A stretch of DNA of 64,000 nt from Planctomycetota bacterium (GCA_021414025.1 JAIOPG010000008.1:62001-126000); one strand, 5' to 3'; counted from the stretch's first letter, positions 53,918 to 63,122 are shown. Program-made: numbers and translations. The notes: generated by a model from the letters alone, not told the origin.

Positions 53918-55756
53918 ATGTCGCGACTTCGCCGCGTGTCCAGAAGTTTCCCGCATCCACTGGCGATTTTGCTGGTTGCGATTCTGGTTATCACGCCCGC
54001 CCTGGCTCAGGTCTGCCCGGCCGCGGATGCCCGAGCCCTCTTTCAGGCTTCGCGCGAATGGCTCGACCGGCAATCGCTGCGCGAGCCTCTCGACGCGCGC
54101 GCGCCGGATTTCTCGGGCAACCCGAAGCTCGCGCCGGAATTTTCCGCGACCGCGGCGGGCGTGGTGCTGCGCCTGAACGGGCGCCCGGTGGGACAGGCCT
54201 GGGCAAGTTCAAATTCGGATGGAGCCGCCTGCCTGGGCAGGGCGCTGCTCAAGGCGCTGCAGCAGGCGAACGCGGACCGGATCCTTGCCGCGCTGCCCGA
54301 GGCGGAGCGCGCCGAGGCTCCGCAAAAAATCTCCCTTGAGATCGAGTTGGTCGGCGAGGCGCGCCCCCTCATCGGCGACCGCGTCGACGCGCTGGCGGCG
54401 CGGATCGACAATGGGCGCCAGGCGATGGCCATCCGCGCCGGCGACCGCTGGGCCTTCTCCCTTCCTTCGATGCAGCAGTCGCTCAATCAGACGCAGCTGC
54501 CCTGGTACACGATGGTCGCCATGGCCCGCGAGGTCGGCGTGGAGGCGGGCGCCGACAAGAAGTTCCAGCTGCCCGAGGGAGTGGTCGTCTACCGCGCCGA
54601 CACGCGCCGGCTGGCCCAGATCGCCGCCAAGGCCCCGCCGTTCGAGGTGACCCGCGGCATGCTGACTGTGCCCCTCTCCGACATCAATGCCGCGTCGCTC
54701 GACCGCATGGCCATCGCCATCGCGGCGCATCTGGGGGGTCGAATCCGCCCCTCCGATGGACTCACGCCCGAGACCATCGACATGCTGCAGGCCCTCGGTC
54801 CGGCGGGCGAGTACCAGCCGGCGCTTGGCTGCGCCACGCAGCAGGTCTGCTCGCCGCTTGAGCAGGCGATGGCCGCGTACGCCATGGCACGATTCGCGGA
54901 GCTTCCCTTTTCCGAAAGCGATCGAATTGCCGCGCGGGCCTTCGCGATCTCCACGCTGCATGCGCTGCAGCGCGTCGTCGGCGAGGAGCGAAATCCGCTG
55001 GATCACCCCGCCGCTGCGGCGGCCTGTGCTTTGACCATCCAGTCCCTGAACCGGACCGGCGCCGCATGGCAGGATCCACCGACGCAGGAGTGGTCGAAAT
55101 TGTTCAAGACCAAGGTCGCGGAGCACTTTCGCAAGAGTGAGCGCGCCGATCTGCAGACCTGGGCTCTCTGCGCGGCGGCCTTCGCGGAGGAGGCGCCGGA
55201 CGAGGTCGCCGCTGAACTCGACAAAGCGTGGCAGGTCCGGCCCGTCGAGCAACTGCTCGCTGCAAGTCCATGGTTGTTGCTTGCAGAGCAGCGCGTCGGC
55301 AAGGCCTCCGACCACGTGAAGGCAAAGGAGGCTTGGGAATTGCTGCAGCCCCTGCTCGTGAGGAATCAGCTCTCGCGGAAGCTGGATCCCGACCTTGCCG
55401 CCGATCTCGATGGAGGTTGGGCCACCACCGCCACCGGCGCTGCGGTGGCGACGGCCCAGTCATCGCGACCGGCGCTCACGCTCGCGCTGGCGATGAATCC
55501 TTCCTTGTTCGGAAGTTCCGCGGCGGCGAACGATTCAAGCCTGGATTCCCTCAGGCGTGCACTTCGCTTTCTCAAGCAACTGCAGGTGGATCAGGCTTCC
55601 TGTTACGCCTTCCGCGATCCGGAAAAGTCGATCGGCGGCATTCGCGCAGCTCCCTGGGACAGCAACCAGCCGCTGGGCGCCAATGCGACAACCTTGCTGA
55701 CCCTGCTCGAAGCCCGCGGGCTTCTGGCGGAGGATTCAGCGGCCAAAAACAATTGA
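53918..55756 (+). CDS. Secreted protein of unknown function, probable helical toroid
   Basis: A 612-residue protein with a signal peptide (about 1-30, ending ITPALAQ). The N-terminal part (about 35-240) is mixed, with VVLRLNGRPVGQAWASS, a segment that recalls AMMECR1-like domains but is too weak to claim. The C-terminal part (about 280-612) is all-helical with repeats such as QAMAAYAMARFAELPFSE, ADLQTWALCAAAFAEEAP and LRRALRFLKQLQVDQASCYAF, the layout of an alpha/alpha toroid. The end IGGIRAAPWDSNQPLGANATTL resembles the ends of squalene-cyclase-type repeats, but no DxDD motif is present. Function unknown. It is followed closely by the next gene. Confidence 0.65.
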   Translation: MSRLRRVSRSFPHPLAILLVAILVITPALAQVCPAADARALFQASREWLDRQSLREPLDARAPDFSGNPKLAPEFSATAAGVVLRLNGRPVGQAWASSNSDGAACLGRALLKALQQANADRILAALPEAERAEAPQKISLEIELVGEARPLIGDRVDALAARIDNGRQAMAIRAGDRWAFSLPSMQQSLNQTQLPWYTMVAMAREVGVEAGADKKFQLPEGVVVYRADTRRLAQIAAKAPPFEVTRGMLTVPLSDINAASLDRMAIAIAAHLGGRIRPSDGLTPETIDMLQALGPAGEYQPALGCATQQVCSPLEQAMAAYAMARFAELPFSESDRIAARAFAISTLHALQRVVGEERNPLDHPAAAAACALTIQSLNRTGAAWQDPPTQEWSKLFKTKVAEHFRKSERADLQTWALCAAAFAEEAPDEVAAELDKAWQVRPVEQLLAASPWLLLAEQRVGKASDHVKAKEAWELLQPLLVRNQLSRKLDPDLAADLDGGWATTATGAAVATAQSSRPALTLALAMNPSLFGSSAAANDSSLDSLRRALRFLKQLQVDQASCYAFRDPEKSIGGIRAAPWDSNQPLGANATTLLTLLEARGLLAEDSAAKNN

Positions 55757-55791
55757 TTCTTCCGTCGACGGTTTGCCGTAAAATCAGCCCA

Positions 55792-56610
55792 ATGCGAATC
55801 CATCGCCCTGGCTTGTTTGTTCGACTGGCGTTCCCTGTGATCGCGGCGATCCTCCTCACGGGCGCTCCGCTCGAGATGGTTGCCCTCGCGATGCCGCTGC
55901 AATCCTCCGCGAAGAATGACGCCGCCCGGAGTCGCTGGGTCTCCACGCTTCGCACTCGCCCCATCACGGTCTCCTTCAATCATCTCCCCTTCGCCGAGGC
56001 GATCCAGGCGATCTCCAAGAAATCGGGTGTGCCGATCCAGGCCCTGATGCAGGACCAGCCCGCGGGCACGGCAGGGATTGATCCCGCCATCACGGTCGAT
56101 CTCGAGGCGAAGAATCAGCCGGCCATTCGGGTTCTGGAAAATATCCTGCAGCAGGTCAGCGATGCCACGCACACAGAATGCCGCTGGCAAGCGACTCCGG
56201 GCGGCATCGAGGCGGGGCCGAAGTCCCGGCTGATGCGCAGTAGCGCCATGGAGCGGCGCGCCTATTCTGTGATTGATCTTGGTTTCAGGCCGGCGGACTT
56301 CCAAGTGCCGCAACTTCCAAGCGGCGGAAATGGCGGAGGCTCAGGAGGCGGTTCGGGCGGCGGATCGGGTGGTGGATCGGGCGGCGGCTCCGGCGGCTCA
56401 CCTCCACCATTCACTCCTTCGCAGAACGAAGCTCGCTACCAGAAGATCAAGGGCCTGATTCAATCCACCGTGGAGACGGATGTCTGGTCCGAGACCGCGG
56501 GCGGCCCCTGCACCATTGCCGTCTTCAACGACAAGCTGATCGTGGTCGCCCCCGATTTTGTCCACCGGGAAATTTCCGACACTCGCCCCACGCTCCGATC
56601 ATCCCGCTAA
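55792..56610 (+). CDS. Secreted protein with STN/secretin-like domain and Gly-Ser linker
   Basis: A 272-residue protein with a signal/anchor helix (about 12-32). A domain follows (about 55-150) with PITVSFNHLPFAEAIQAISKK and the later VLENILQQVSD, the two-helix pattern of the secretin/TonB short N-terminal (STN) fold. Next is a natural Gly-Ser linker (about 178-203: repeats of GGGS) and a short C-terminal domain (about 205-272: KIKGLIQSTVETDVWSE, ...IAVFNDKLIVVAP). No secretin or TonB barrel is present. The ATG at 55792 was chosen because the protein begins with a signal sequence there. The next gene starts directly after the stop. Confidence 0.65.
   Translation: MRIHRPGLFVRLAFPVIAAILLTGAPLEMVALAMPLQSSAKNDAARSRWVSTLRTRPITVSFNHLPFAEAIQAISKKSGVPIQALMQDQPAGTAGIDPAITVDLEAKNQPAIRVLENILQQVSDATHTECRWQATPGGIEAGPKSRLMRSSAMERRAYSVIDLGFRPADFQVPQLPSGGNGGGSGGGSGGGSGGGSGGGSGGSPPPFTPSQNEARYQKIKGLIQSTVETDVWSETAGGPCTIAVFNDKLIVVAPDFVHREISDTRPTLRSSR
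56321..56400 (+). repeat. Gly-Ser codon minisatellite
   Basis: About six imperfect 12-base units (GGCGGCGGATCG-type) encode the Gly-Gly-Gly-Ser linker of the preceding gene. Third-position differences (GGC, GGT, GGA, GGG; TCA, TCG, TCC) show that the units are conserved as protein and not as recent DNA copies. Confidence 0.8.
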
Positions 56611-57891
56611 ATGGATGAAGCCAGCCAGCCGGATTCGACCGCCACCCGCCGTGACTTCACGGCGTGCACGGGCGATGGCGCCACCTATTGCCTGATGGTC
56701 GGCTCGGGCGAGACCTATTTCGCGGCGCTGGTGCTGGCCCTGGGAAAAAGTCCGCTCGTCGGCGGGCTCATTGCCACCATTCCCATGCTCGTCGGCGCCG
56801 CAGTCCAGCTCGCCTCGCCCGCGGGACTGCGCCATGTCGGCTCGCCGCGCAAGTGGATCCAGGGCTGCTCCATCGTGCAGGCGCTCTCGTTTGTGCCGCT
56901 CATTATCGCCGCGGGCATGGGTGAAATTCCCAGCTGGCTGGCTTTCCTCACCATCTCCATCTACTGGAGCGCCGCCCTCGGCGCCAGCCCGGCCTGGACC
57001 ACCTGGGTGGCGCGGCTCTTTCCGGAATCGCTGCGGGCCAAGTATTTCAGCGGGCGCAACCGCTTCTGCCAGATCGCCCAGCTCTCGGCGATGCTCGGCG
57101 CGGGTGCCCTGCTCTCCTTCGGCGAGCGCGGCGGCTGGCAGCTCAACGCCTTCATGCTGATCATGATCTTCGCGGCGCTGTCGCGCCTCTCCAGCGTCTG
57201 GTTTCTCCACCATCAGGGCGATGTGAAACTGCGACCCGCCGACATCGCCCCCGTGGAATTTCACGCACTGCCCGCGCGATTCGCGCGGCACGGCGACCTG
57301 CGCATCCTGCTCTGCCTGATCGCGCTGCAGTTCGCCGCCAACGTCAGCGGGCCCTTCGTGAATCCCTGGCTCCTGAACTACCTGAAGTTCGACAAGGCTT
57401 CCTATCTGCTGATCATCTGCACGCTCTTCGCCTCCAAGTGCGTGGCGCTCACGTTGCTGGGCGGCGTGATCCGCAAGATTGGCGCCCGCCGCGTGCTGCT
57501 GCTGGGCACAGCGGGCACCTCGGTCGGCGTGCTGCTGCTTTCGCTTTCCTCCAATCTCGCCTGGCTCACCTTCGTCCAGGTCTTCAGCGGCTTCATGTGG
57601 GCGGCGTGGGAATTGTCGGCCTTCCTGGTCCTGCTCGAGAGCATCCGCCACAGCGAGCGCACTTCCATGATGGCGCTTTACAACTTCACCACCTACCTGG
57701 CGATCGCCGCCGGTTCCTTCGTCGGCGCGTCCGTCCTTGAGGCAATGGGCACTTCGGGCAGCGCGTACATCTCCATCTTCGTCCTCTCCGGCGTGCTGAG
57801 ACTTGCGGTGCTCTGGCTGCGGCCGTCGCGCGTTCGTCCGGCCACGGTCGAAGTGATTGAGCCGGCGCTCGCGAGCGAGGTGGCGGCATGA
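56611..57891 (+). CDS. Major facilitator superfamily transporter 2
   Basis: A 426-residue membrane protein with about 12 helices. It begins after the stop of the previous gene with no spacer. Segments include LVLALGKSPLVGGLIATIPML, LGASPAWTTWVARLFPESLR (helix 4-5 region with the MFS loop residues R and F) and a second half starting LRILLCLIALQFAANVSGPFVNPWL. The loop GGVIRKIGARRVLLLG has the motif-A-like GxxxxKxGARR. Architecture matches MFS carriers; substrate unknown. It is coupled to the GT-C gene that follows by ATGA. A lipid-linked sugar or lipid flippase role would fit this neighbour but is speculative. Confidence 0.8.
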   Translation: MDEASQPDSTATRRDFTACTGDGATYCLMVGSGETYFAALVLALGKSPLVGGLIATIPMLVGAAVQLASPAGLRHVGSPRKWIQGCSIVQALSFVPLIIAAGMGEIPSWLAFLTISIYWSAALGASPAWTTWVARLFPESLRAKYFSGRNRFCQIAQLSAMLGAGALLSFGERGGWQLNAFMLIMIFAALSRLSSVWFLHHQGDVKLRPADIAPVEFHALPARFARHGDLRILLCLIALQFAANVSGPFVNPWLLNYLKFDKASYLLIICTLFASKCVALTLLGGVIRKIGARRVLLLGTAGTSVGVLLLSLSSNLAWLTFVQVFSGFMWAAWELSAFLVLLESIRHSERTSMMALYNFTTYLAIAAGSFVGASVLEAMGTSGSAYISIFVLSGVLRLAVLWLRPSRVRPATVEVIEPALASEVAA

Positions 57892-59615
57892 GGGACAATG
57901 CGGCCATCGTCAACCTTCGTAAACCGGATTTTTTCCTCTGGCTCGCCGGCATCGCCATCGTCGCCGCCAGCTGGATTCTTTCGCAGGACGCGCTCGCGCA
58001 ATTCTTCCTGCATCCGGTGCGGCTGAACGCTCAGGCACATGCGATGGATTCCGCCGCGGCGGCCCGGGTGGGATGGACCGTCGTTGGCCTCTCGCTCTGC
58101 CTCTTCCCCTGGCTGCTTCGGCGCGCCGGACGTGCCGCGCCGAATCCATCCTCAACGAATACACCCCCGATTTTTTCCAAGCCACTCTTCGTACTTCTGA
58201 TCGTGTCGCTCATCGTCCGGCTGATCCGGGTCAACGAAAGCCTCTGGTACGACGAGATCGCATCGCTGGCCACTTATGTCGTGCATGGTCCCGGCGTCAT
58301 CATGGGCAACGCCTTCACCACCGCGAATCATCCGCTGCAATCGCTGCTCTCATGGATGTCGATGCCGCTGAGCATCGATCCGGGCATACGACTTCCTTCC
58401 ATTCTTGCAGGACCGGTCGCGGTGTTTGGAGTCTGGCAATTCACGCGGCAAGTGACCAGCGAGCGCGTCGCCCTGGTCGCGGCGGCCGCGATGGCATTTG
58501 CGCCGGCCGCGGTGTTCGCCTCCGACGAGGCCCGCGGCTACGCGCTCTCCTTCGCGTTTTGCTCACTGGCGAATTCCATGATGCTTTCCATGCTGCAGGG
58601 AACCAGCCGCCGCAGAACCGCCTGGTGGTATGCCCTGTTCATGGCGCTGGCGACGTGGGCGCATTTTGTGGCCGCGTGTCTGGCGGTCGGGCATTTCCTT
58701 GTCCTGCTGTGGATGCTCCGGTTGCGCGAGCAGCGCGCGGCGGCGGTGAGCGCGATCATCGCCGTGTTCTGGGCTGGGTGCCTGTCGCTGGGTCTCTGGT
58801 CCCCGGCGCTTCCGGACTTGTTCCACACTCGCGAGCAGTTCTTCGCCGTCACTGGAAATGAGCCGCGATTCTTCAAGAACGGGCACATGAGCGACGAAGC
58901 CGTCATGCTGATCCTTCAATTCGGCGGCTCCTATTTTAGCGCGGCGCTGATTGGGTTGCCGCTGGCAATTTGGGGCCTGGTGGCTGCTTTACGGCTGCGC
59001 AACCTGCGGCTGGCATTTGCCGTCGCGGGCTTGGGGGTGCCGGTGGCGCTGCTGGCGGCGTGGCTGGGCAACAGTTGGCTCTACGCCCGATTCCTGCTTT
59101 TCGCCATGCCCGCCACCGCGTTCCTGCTCGCGGTCGGGCTGTCATCGATATGGAACTTCCGCCGCTGGATCGCCGTCACCTGGATGGCATTCGTCGGCGT
59201 GCTGTGGATCGGGCAGATCATCATGTTTGAGCCCAAGCAGCCTTTGCGCGAAGCGGTCGAATTTGTGGCGGAGCGCAAGGCGCCGCAGGACACTGTGGCC
59301 ATCATCACGCCGGCGGACAATGTCGGGCAGTGGTATGCACTCGCCCACAACTTCGAGCTGCTGCCCACTGGGCAATACGGATCGGAACTCGAGGCATGCC
59401 TGCGTTCGACCCAGCCGCCGCCGTGCTGGATCGTGGTGCTGTATCCGCACTCCGTTCCAGATTCGGTCAATGCCCTGCTGCGGCACGAGAACTATAAAGC
59501 GGTCTCACGGCGGTATTGGAAGAGCGATCAATACCACGGATTCCACGGCTGGGTGGACTGGGGCCGTGGCGTAATCGACGTCTGGCAGCGCGATCCACCA
59601 GCTACCGATCGCTAA
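57888..59615 (+). CDS. GT-C fold glycosyltransferase (ArnT/PMT-like)
   Basis: A 575-residue membrane protein with about 11-12 helices. Residues about 108-125 hold RVNESLWYDEIAS, whose Asp-Glu is the catalytic D-E motif of GT39/GT83 dolichyl- and undecaprenyl-phosphate sugar transferases. A conserved N-terminal half (SFAFCSLANSMMLSML, WAHFVAACLAVGHFLVLLW) precedes a soluble C-terminal domain (about 455-575) with VGQWYALAHNFELLPTG. Substrate and acceptor are unknown; such enzymes modify lipid A, proteins or cell-surface polymers. It overlaps the end of the MFS gene by 4 bases. Confidence 0.82.
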   Translation: MRDNAAIVNLRKPDFFLWLAGIAIVAASWILSQDALAQFFLHPVRLNAQAHAMDSAAAARVGWTVVGLSLCLFPWLLRRAGRAAPNPSSTNTPPIFSKPLFVLLIVSLIVRLIRVNESLWYDEIASLATYVVHGPGVIMGNAFTTANHPLQSLLSWMSMPLSIDPGIRLPSILAGPVAVFGVWQFTRQVTSERVALVAAAAMAFAPAAVFASDEARGYALSFAFCSLANSMMLSMLQGTSRRRTAWWYALFMALATWAHFVAACLAVGHFLVLLWMLRLREQRAAAVSAIIAVFWAGCLSLGLWSPALPDLFHTREQFFAVTGNEPRFFKNGHMSDEAVMLILQFGGSYFSAALIGLPLAIWGLVAALRLRNLRLAFAVAGLGVPVALLAAWLGNSWLYARFLLFAMPATAFLLAVGLSSIWNFRRWIAVTWMAFVGVLWIGQIIMFEPKQPLREAVEFVAERKAPQDTVAIITPADNVGQWYALAHNFELLPTGQYGSELEACLRSTQPPPCWIVVLYPHSVPDSVNALLRHENYKAVSRRYWKSDQYHGFHGWVDWGRGVIDVWQRDPPATDR

Positions 59616-59624
59616 CCTTCGTGC

Positions 59625-59939
59625 ATGTTCCACGGCCCGCTCGAACTCCTGAATGAAACCGAGGCCGACCACGGCTGGCGGTTCGATGCGCAGTTCATCG
59701 AGCCCGGCGGAACGCTTCGCAAGATTACGTTCACCCTCAGTTGGGCGGACTACGACCTGTTCTGCCCCGATGGCGGAACCGAGCCTTCGCTGGTCGCGGA
59801 GACCGTGCTGCGCTGGATGATCGGTCGCGGCGATTCCGATCAACTCTCCAACCGCCTCGACGCCAGTCTGGCTCGTCGGCTCGACCCCGACGCGGACGCT
59901 CAGATTCGAAGCTTGTTCATCCCGCGCGATCCGCCATGA
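59625..59939 (+). CDS. Small conserved-looking protein, unknown function
   Basis: A 104-residue soluble protein, acidic and without motif (MFHGPLELLNETEADHGWRFDAQF...). It has well-formed strand-helix alternation (TLRKITFTLSWADYDLFCPDGG, SLVAETVLRWMIGRG). The final 23 bases overlap the convergent sensor-kinase gene. It follows the GT-C gene by 9 bases, and an ATG lies at the start. It has good codon usage for this genome, so I regard it as real. Confidence 0.6.
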   Translation: MFHGPLELLNETEADHGWRFDAQFIEPGGTLRKITFTLSWADYDLFCPDGGTEPSLVAETVLRWMIGRGDSDQLSNRLDASLARRLDPDADAQIRSLFIPRDPP

Positions 59940-61461
59940 GCGGCGGCAATTTCTTGGCGCGAAACTCCAGCGGCATCTCCACCCAGAAGCTCGATCCCTG
60001 GTTCAATTTGGAATCGACCCCGAGCTTTGCCCCCAGCATCGTGGCCAGCTCGCGGCAGATCGCCAGGCCAAGGCCGGTGCCCGCGTGGCGCTTGGTGTGA
60101 CTCGCGTCGACCTGACGGAATTTCTCGAAGATCGTCTGCTGCATGTCCAGCGGGATGCCCGGCCCATGGTCGACAACGGTGATGCGCAGCCCCGGCGCGC
60201 CGTCCACCGCCCAAAGGTCGGCGTGCACGACAACGCGCGACCCCTCGGGTGAAAACTTGATCGCGTTGCTGACGAAGTTGTAGAGAATCTGCTGCAGCTT
60301 GCCGGGGTCGGTCTCCACCGTGGGCAGATTCTCCGGCCGCTGGATCTCGATCGCGATCTTTTTCAGGTCCGCCTGCGGCCGCATGATCGCGGAGATGCCT
60401 TCGAGCATGTCCAGGATGCTGGCATTGGAGACGCTCAGCTCCATGCGGCCGGCCTCGATCTTGGCCATGTCCAGCAGCTCGTTGATCATCTCCAGCAGGC
60501 CGCGCCCGCTCTTGAGAATGTGCTCGATGTAGCGGATCCGCTTGGGATCGGCGTCGGGATCGGCGCGGGCCAGCTCCGCCAGCAGTTCGGCAAACCCGAT
60601 CACGCTGTTGAGCGGCGTGCGCAGCTCATGCGAGACATTCGCCAGAAATTCGCTCTTGAGCCGGTTGCTTTCGAAGAGCCCGACATTGGCCTCGCTCAGC
60701 TCGAGCAGCTTGAAGTCCAGGCTCTCGTTCATGCTCTGCAGCTGCTTCTGGCTCGCGTCGAGCGTGGCCACCATGGAGTTGAAGGAAGTCCCCAGCTCTT
60801 CCAGTTCGTCGCCGGTGCGCAACTGGCTGCGGCTGGAGAGGTCGCCGCCGCGCACGCGGTTGGCCACGTCGCGCAGCCGCCGCACCGCGCGCAGATAGCC
60901 GCGCACCACCAGCAGGCGCACTGCGAAGAGGATGCCGATCCACGCCAGCCCGCCGCCGATCAGCAGATAAATGCGGTCCTCCAGTATCCGCCGGGCGGGA
61001 GCGCCGCCGGAGCGCTCGATGGAGAAGACGCCGGTCAACGGCAGCTTCTGCCACGCGGCGTCCACAACGTCCAGTGCGACGGGCTCCCCGGACGCGACGC
61101 GATCGGCCTGGTCGCCGCGCAGCGCTCGGACGTAGCGCGACAGCGGCGGGGCCACCTCCTGCTGCAGCTCGAAATGGTCGAATTTTGCGGGCTCCCGGGC
61201 GAATTCCTCAAAGGCCTGCGCCAGGAAGGGATCCCCCGCGGCGGCCTGGGCGTCCGAGCCCTTCACGAAGCGGAATCCGGTCGACGAGAGGTCCGGTGCG
61301 TGCGCCCAGACCTGCGCGACGTCTCGCATCGATTGCAGCAGCTCCGCCTCCGCCGACACGCGGGTCTGGATCCACGGCGTCACCATCGCCGCAGAGATGG
61401 CCAGCGCAGCCGTGGCACCCATGACGAATTGGCTGCGTTGTGTGAGACTGAGTCTCGCCAT
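59917..61461 (-). CDS. Sensor histidine kinase with HAMP domain
   Basis: A 514-residue membrane kinase. Two transmembrane helices (about 13-33 and 165-190) flank a periplasmic sensor of about 130 residues with no known fold. HAMP follows (about 190-245: LRAVRRLRDVANRVRGGDLSSR), then a coiled coil. HisKA is about 265-335 with FLANVSHELRTPLNSVIGFAEL (phospho-accepting His). HATPase is about 380-500 with FVSNAIKFSPEGSRV (N box), VVDHGPGIPLDM (D/G1) and GTGLGLAI (G2). No response regulator is next to it, so it is an orphan kinase here. Its end overlaps the small gene at 59625-59939. Confidence 0.92.
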   Translation of the reverse strand: MARLSLTQRSQFVMGATAALAISAAMVTPWIQTRVSAEAELLQSMRDVAQVWAHAPDLSSTGFRFVKGSDAQAAAGDPFLAQAFEEFAREPAKFDHFELQQEVAPPLSRYVRALRGDQADRVASGEPVALDVVDAAWQKLPLTGVFSIERSGGAPARRILEDRIYLLIGGGLAWIGILFAVRLLVVRGYLRAVRRLRDVANRVRGGDLSSRSQLRTGDELEELGTSFNSMVATLDASQKQLQSMNESLDFKLLELSEANVGLFESNRLKSEFLANVSHELRTPLNSVIGFAELLAELARADPDADPKRIRYIEHILKSGRGLLEMINELLDMAKIEAGRMELSVSNASILDMLEGISAIMRPQADLKKIAIEIQRPENLPTVETDPGKLQQILYNFVSNAIKFSPEGSRVVVHADLWAVDGAPGLRITVVDHGPGIPLDMQQTIFEKFRQVDASHTKRHAGTGLGLAICRELATMLGAKLGVDSKLNQGSSFWVEMPLEFRAKKLPPLMADRAG

Positions 61462-61499
61462 GCTGTGCGGAGCATAGCGGGCGTGCGTACCCTGTCGAC

Positions 61500-61865
61500 A
61501 TGCACCGACCCGGATCGAACTCCGATCGCATGGAGCCCGATGATTTTCTCTGCGACTTCTGCGGCCGCCCGTGGACGCTCGCCCAGCCCTTCGTCGAGGG
61601 ACACCAGGGAGGCTGCATCTGCGGGCGCTGCCTGACCGCGGCGATGAGCGCGTTCGCGTCCGTGCCCACGGAAACGGCTTGCGCCGACCTTTGCACCATG
61701 TGCCTGGAGGCCCGGAAGGAGCCCGCCTGGAGCGTTCCCGCCCCGCCGCTTTCGCCCGCCGATCGCTCCGCCGCCCGCATCTGCAGACGCTGCGCCGTTC
61801 AGGCGGCGCGCACGCTGGAGCGGGACGCCGAATCCGGATGGAAGCGCCCGCTCACGAGCGCTTGA
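61500..61865 (+). CDS. Small protein with a ClpX-type zinc finger
   Basis: A 121-residue protein. Residues about 18-41 read CDFCGRPWTLAQPFVEGHQG followed by GCICGRCL, a C-x2-C ... C-x2-C finger with the FVEGHQG...ICGRC pattern that resembles the N-terminal zinc finger of ClpX. A second cysteine set follows (CADLCTMC and ICRRC). The AAA+ motor of ClpX is absent. The protein may be an adaptor or a small stand-alone zinc protein. ATG at 61500 is used; a second ATG (MEPDD) lies 10 codons in. Its end overlaps trmB by 14 bases on the opposite strand. Confidence 0.6.
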   Translation: MHRPGSNSDRMEPDDFLCDFCGRPWTLAQPFVEGHQGGCICGRCLTAAMSAFASVPTETACADLCTMCLEARKEPAWSVPAPPLSPADRSAARICRRCAVQAARTLERDAESGWKRPLTSA

Positions 61866-62499
61866 CCAGGGTCGTGGCGTGGAAGGGCCGACCCTCGCGC
61901 CGGTATTTCCGCTCGAAATTTGTGCCGACCACCTCGCCCGCCTCGGCGCTGGCCGGCGGGGCGAAAGCCTTGCGCGTGAACAGATCCTGCGCCGCCAGCA
62001 GCTCCTCGTACCACTTCCACAGCTCGTCGTGATCGGTGACCAGTCGCACCTCGCCGCCCGGGCGCAGCACGCGATGGAACTGCGCCAGCGCCGCATGCTG
62101 CAGCACGCGGCGCTTGTGGTGGCGCGCCTTGGGCCAGGGGTCGCTGAAATACAAGTGGATGATCGCCACGCAACCGTCGGGCAGCCAGTGCGCGATGAAC
62201 TCGACTGCGTCCGCATAGAGCATGCGCACATTGGGCAAGGCATGCCTCCGCACCCGGTCGGTGGCGTGGCGGAAGAATTCGCCCGCGTTCTCCACGCCCA
62301 GGAAGTCGCGCTCGGGGCAGCGCGTCGCCTCCTGCACGAGGAAAGTCCCCTTGCCCGACCCGATTTCGATCTCGAAGGGGCGAGACTCGTCGCGCCCCGG
62401 GAAAAAGAAATCCGCGGCGATCCGGCCTTGCTCCGGCGCCGTCAGATCCCGCTGATTCCAGCCCCACGGCCTCAGATCTGGGTGCGCTCGCTCGCTCAA
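61852..62499 (-). CDS. trmB: tRNA (guanine-N7-)-methyltransferase
   Basis: A 215-residue enzyme that methylates G46 of tRNA using SAM. It has IEIGSGKGTFLV (SAM-binding motif I), FLGVENAGEFF, and FSDPWPKARHHKRR, the TrmB signature with Asp and Lys/Arg for RNA binding. The C-terminus contains TNFERKYRREGRPFHATT, the T-x-F-E motif that closes the active site. The TTG start (62499) is inferred from the position of the N-terminal homology; no better start is in frame. It lies 5 bases after rsfS in the same direction. Confidence 0.92.
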   Translation of the reverse strand: MSERAHPDLRPWGWNQRDLTAPEQGRIAADFFFPGRDESRPFEIEIGSGKGTFLVQEATRCPERDFLGVENAGEFFRHATDRVRRHALPNVRMLYADAVEFIAHWLPDGCVAIIHLYFSDPWPKARHHKRRVLQHAALAQFHRVLRPGGEVRLVTDHDELWKWYEELLAAQDLFTRKAFAPPASAEAGEVVGTNFERKYRREGRPFHATTLVKRS

Positions 62500-62504
62500 T
62501 CGAA

Positions 62505-63122
62505 TTATTTGCTCGAAGTCTTATTCTTCGACTTCTTGGCGCTCTTGGCCGTGGCGCGGGCCTTCGCCTTGGTGGCCTTCGCCTTCACGACTTTGGCGGC
62601 CTTGGATTTCGCAGCCGCCTTCTTGACCGCCGGCGCCTTGGCGACCGGTGCTGCTTGTGCAGGCTCCGACTTCTCGATGGTCTTCTTGCGCCACTCCACG
62701 CGCGGCGCATCCACCCACATCCCCTCGAGGTCATACCACGCACGCTGCCCGGGCTCAAAGAGATGCACGACGACATCGACGAAATCGGCGGCGATCCAGG
62801 TGCCGTTGGTGTCGCGGTCGCGCTTCCAGCGGGGCATGCCATGCTCGGCGCCATAGGCTTTCAACTGGTCGGCGACGGCCTTCATCTGCCGGTCGCTGGT
62901 TCCGCTGGCAATGACCAGATATTCGCAGAGCTGGCTGCGGCCGCGCACATCGATCAGGGTGACCTGCTCGCACTTCAGCTCCGAGGCCATGCGCGCCAGC
63001 TCGATCGCGAACTGGCGAATGTCCTTGGCGTCGCCCTGGCTCTGCGAGCGCGACACGTTCAGTGGTGCTTCGGCTTTCTTCGCGACCGGGGCCTGGCTCT
63101 TCGAAGACACTCGCACGGTCAC
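62505..63122 (-). CDS. rsfS: Ribosomal silencing factor RsfS with basic C-terminal tail
   Basis: A 205-residue protein. The RsfS/Iojap domain is at about 35-140: RQFAIELARMASELKCEQVTLIDVRGRS, YLVIASGTSDRQMKAVADQL, RDTNGTWIAADFVDVVVHLF. RsfS binds uL14 and blocks subunit joining in starvation. The tail (about 150-205) is Lys/Ala-rich and low in complexity, resembling histone-H1 or HU C-terminal tails (KSKAAKVVKAKATKAKARA). The N-terminal 30 residues are also basic and Ser-rich. The GTG start at 63122 overlaps the rpsU stop. Family members usually have no such tail. Confidence 0.9.
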   Translation of the reverse strand: MTVRVSSKSQAPVAKKAEAPLNVSRSQSQGDAKDIRQFAIELARMASELKCEQVTLIDVRGRSQLCEYLVIASGTSDRQMKAVADQLKAYGAEHGMPRWKRDRDTNGTWIAADFVDVVVHLFEPGQRAWYDLEGMWVDAPRVEWRKKTIEKSEPAQAAPVAKAPAVKKAAAKSKAAKVVKAKATKAKARATAKSAKKSKNKTSSK

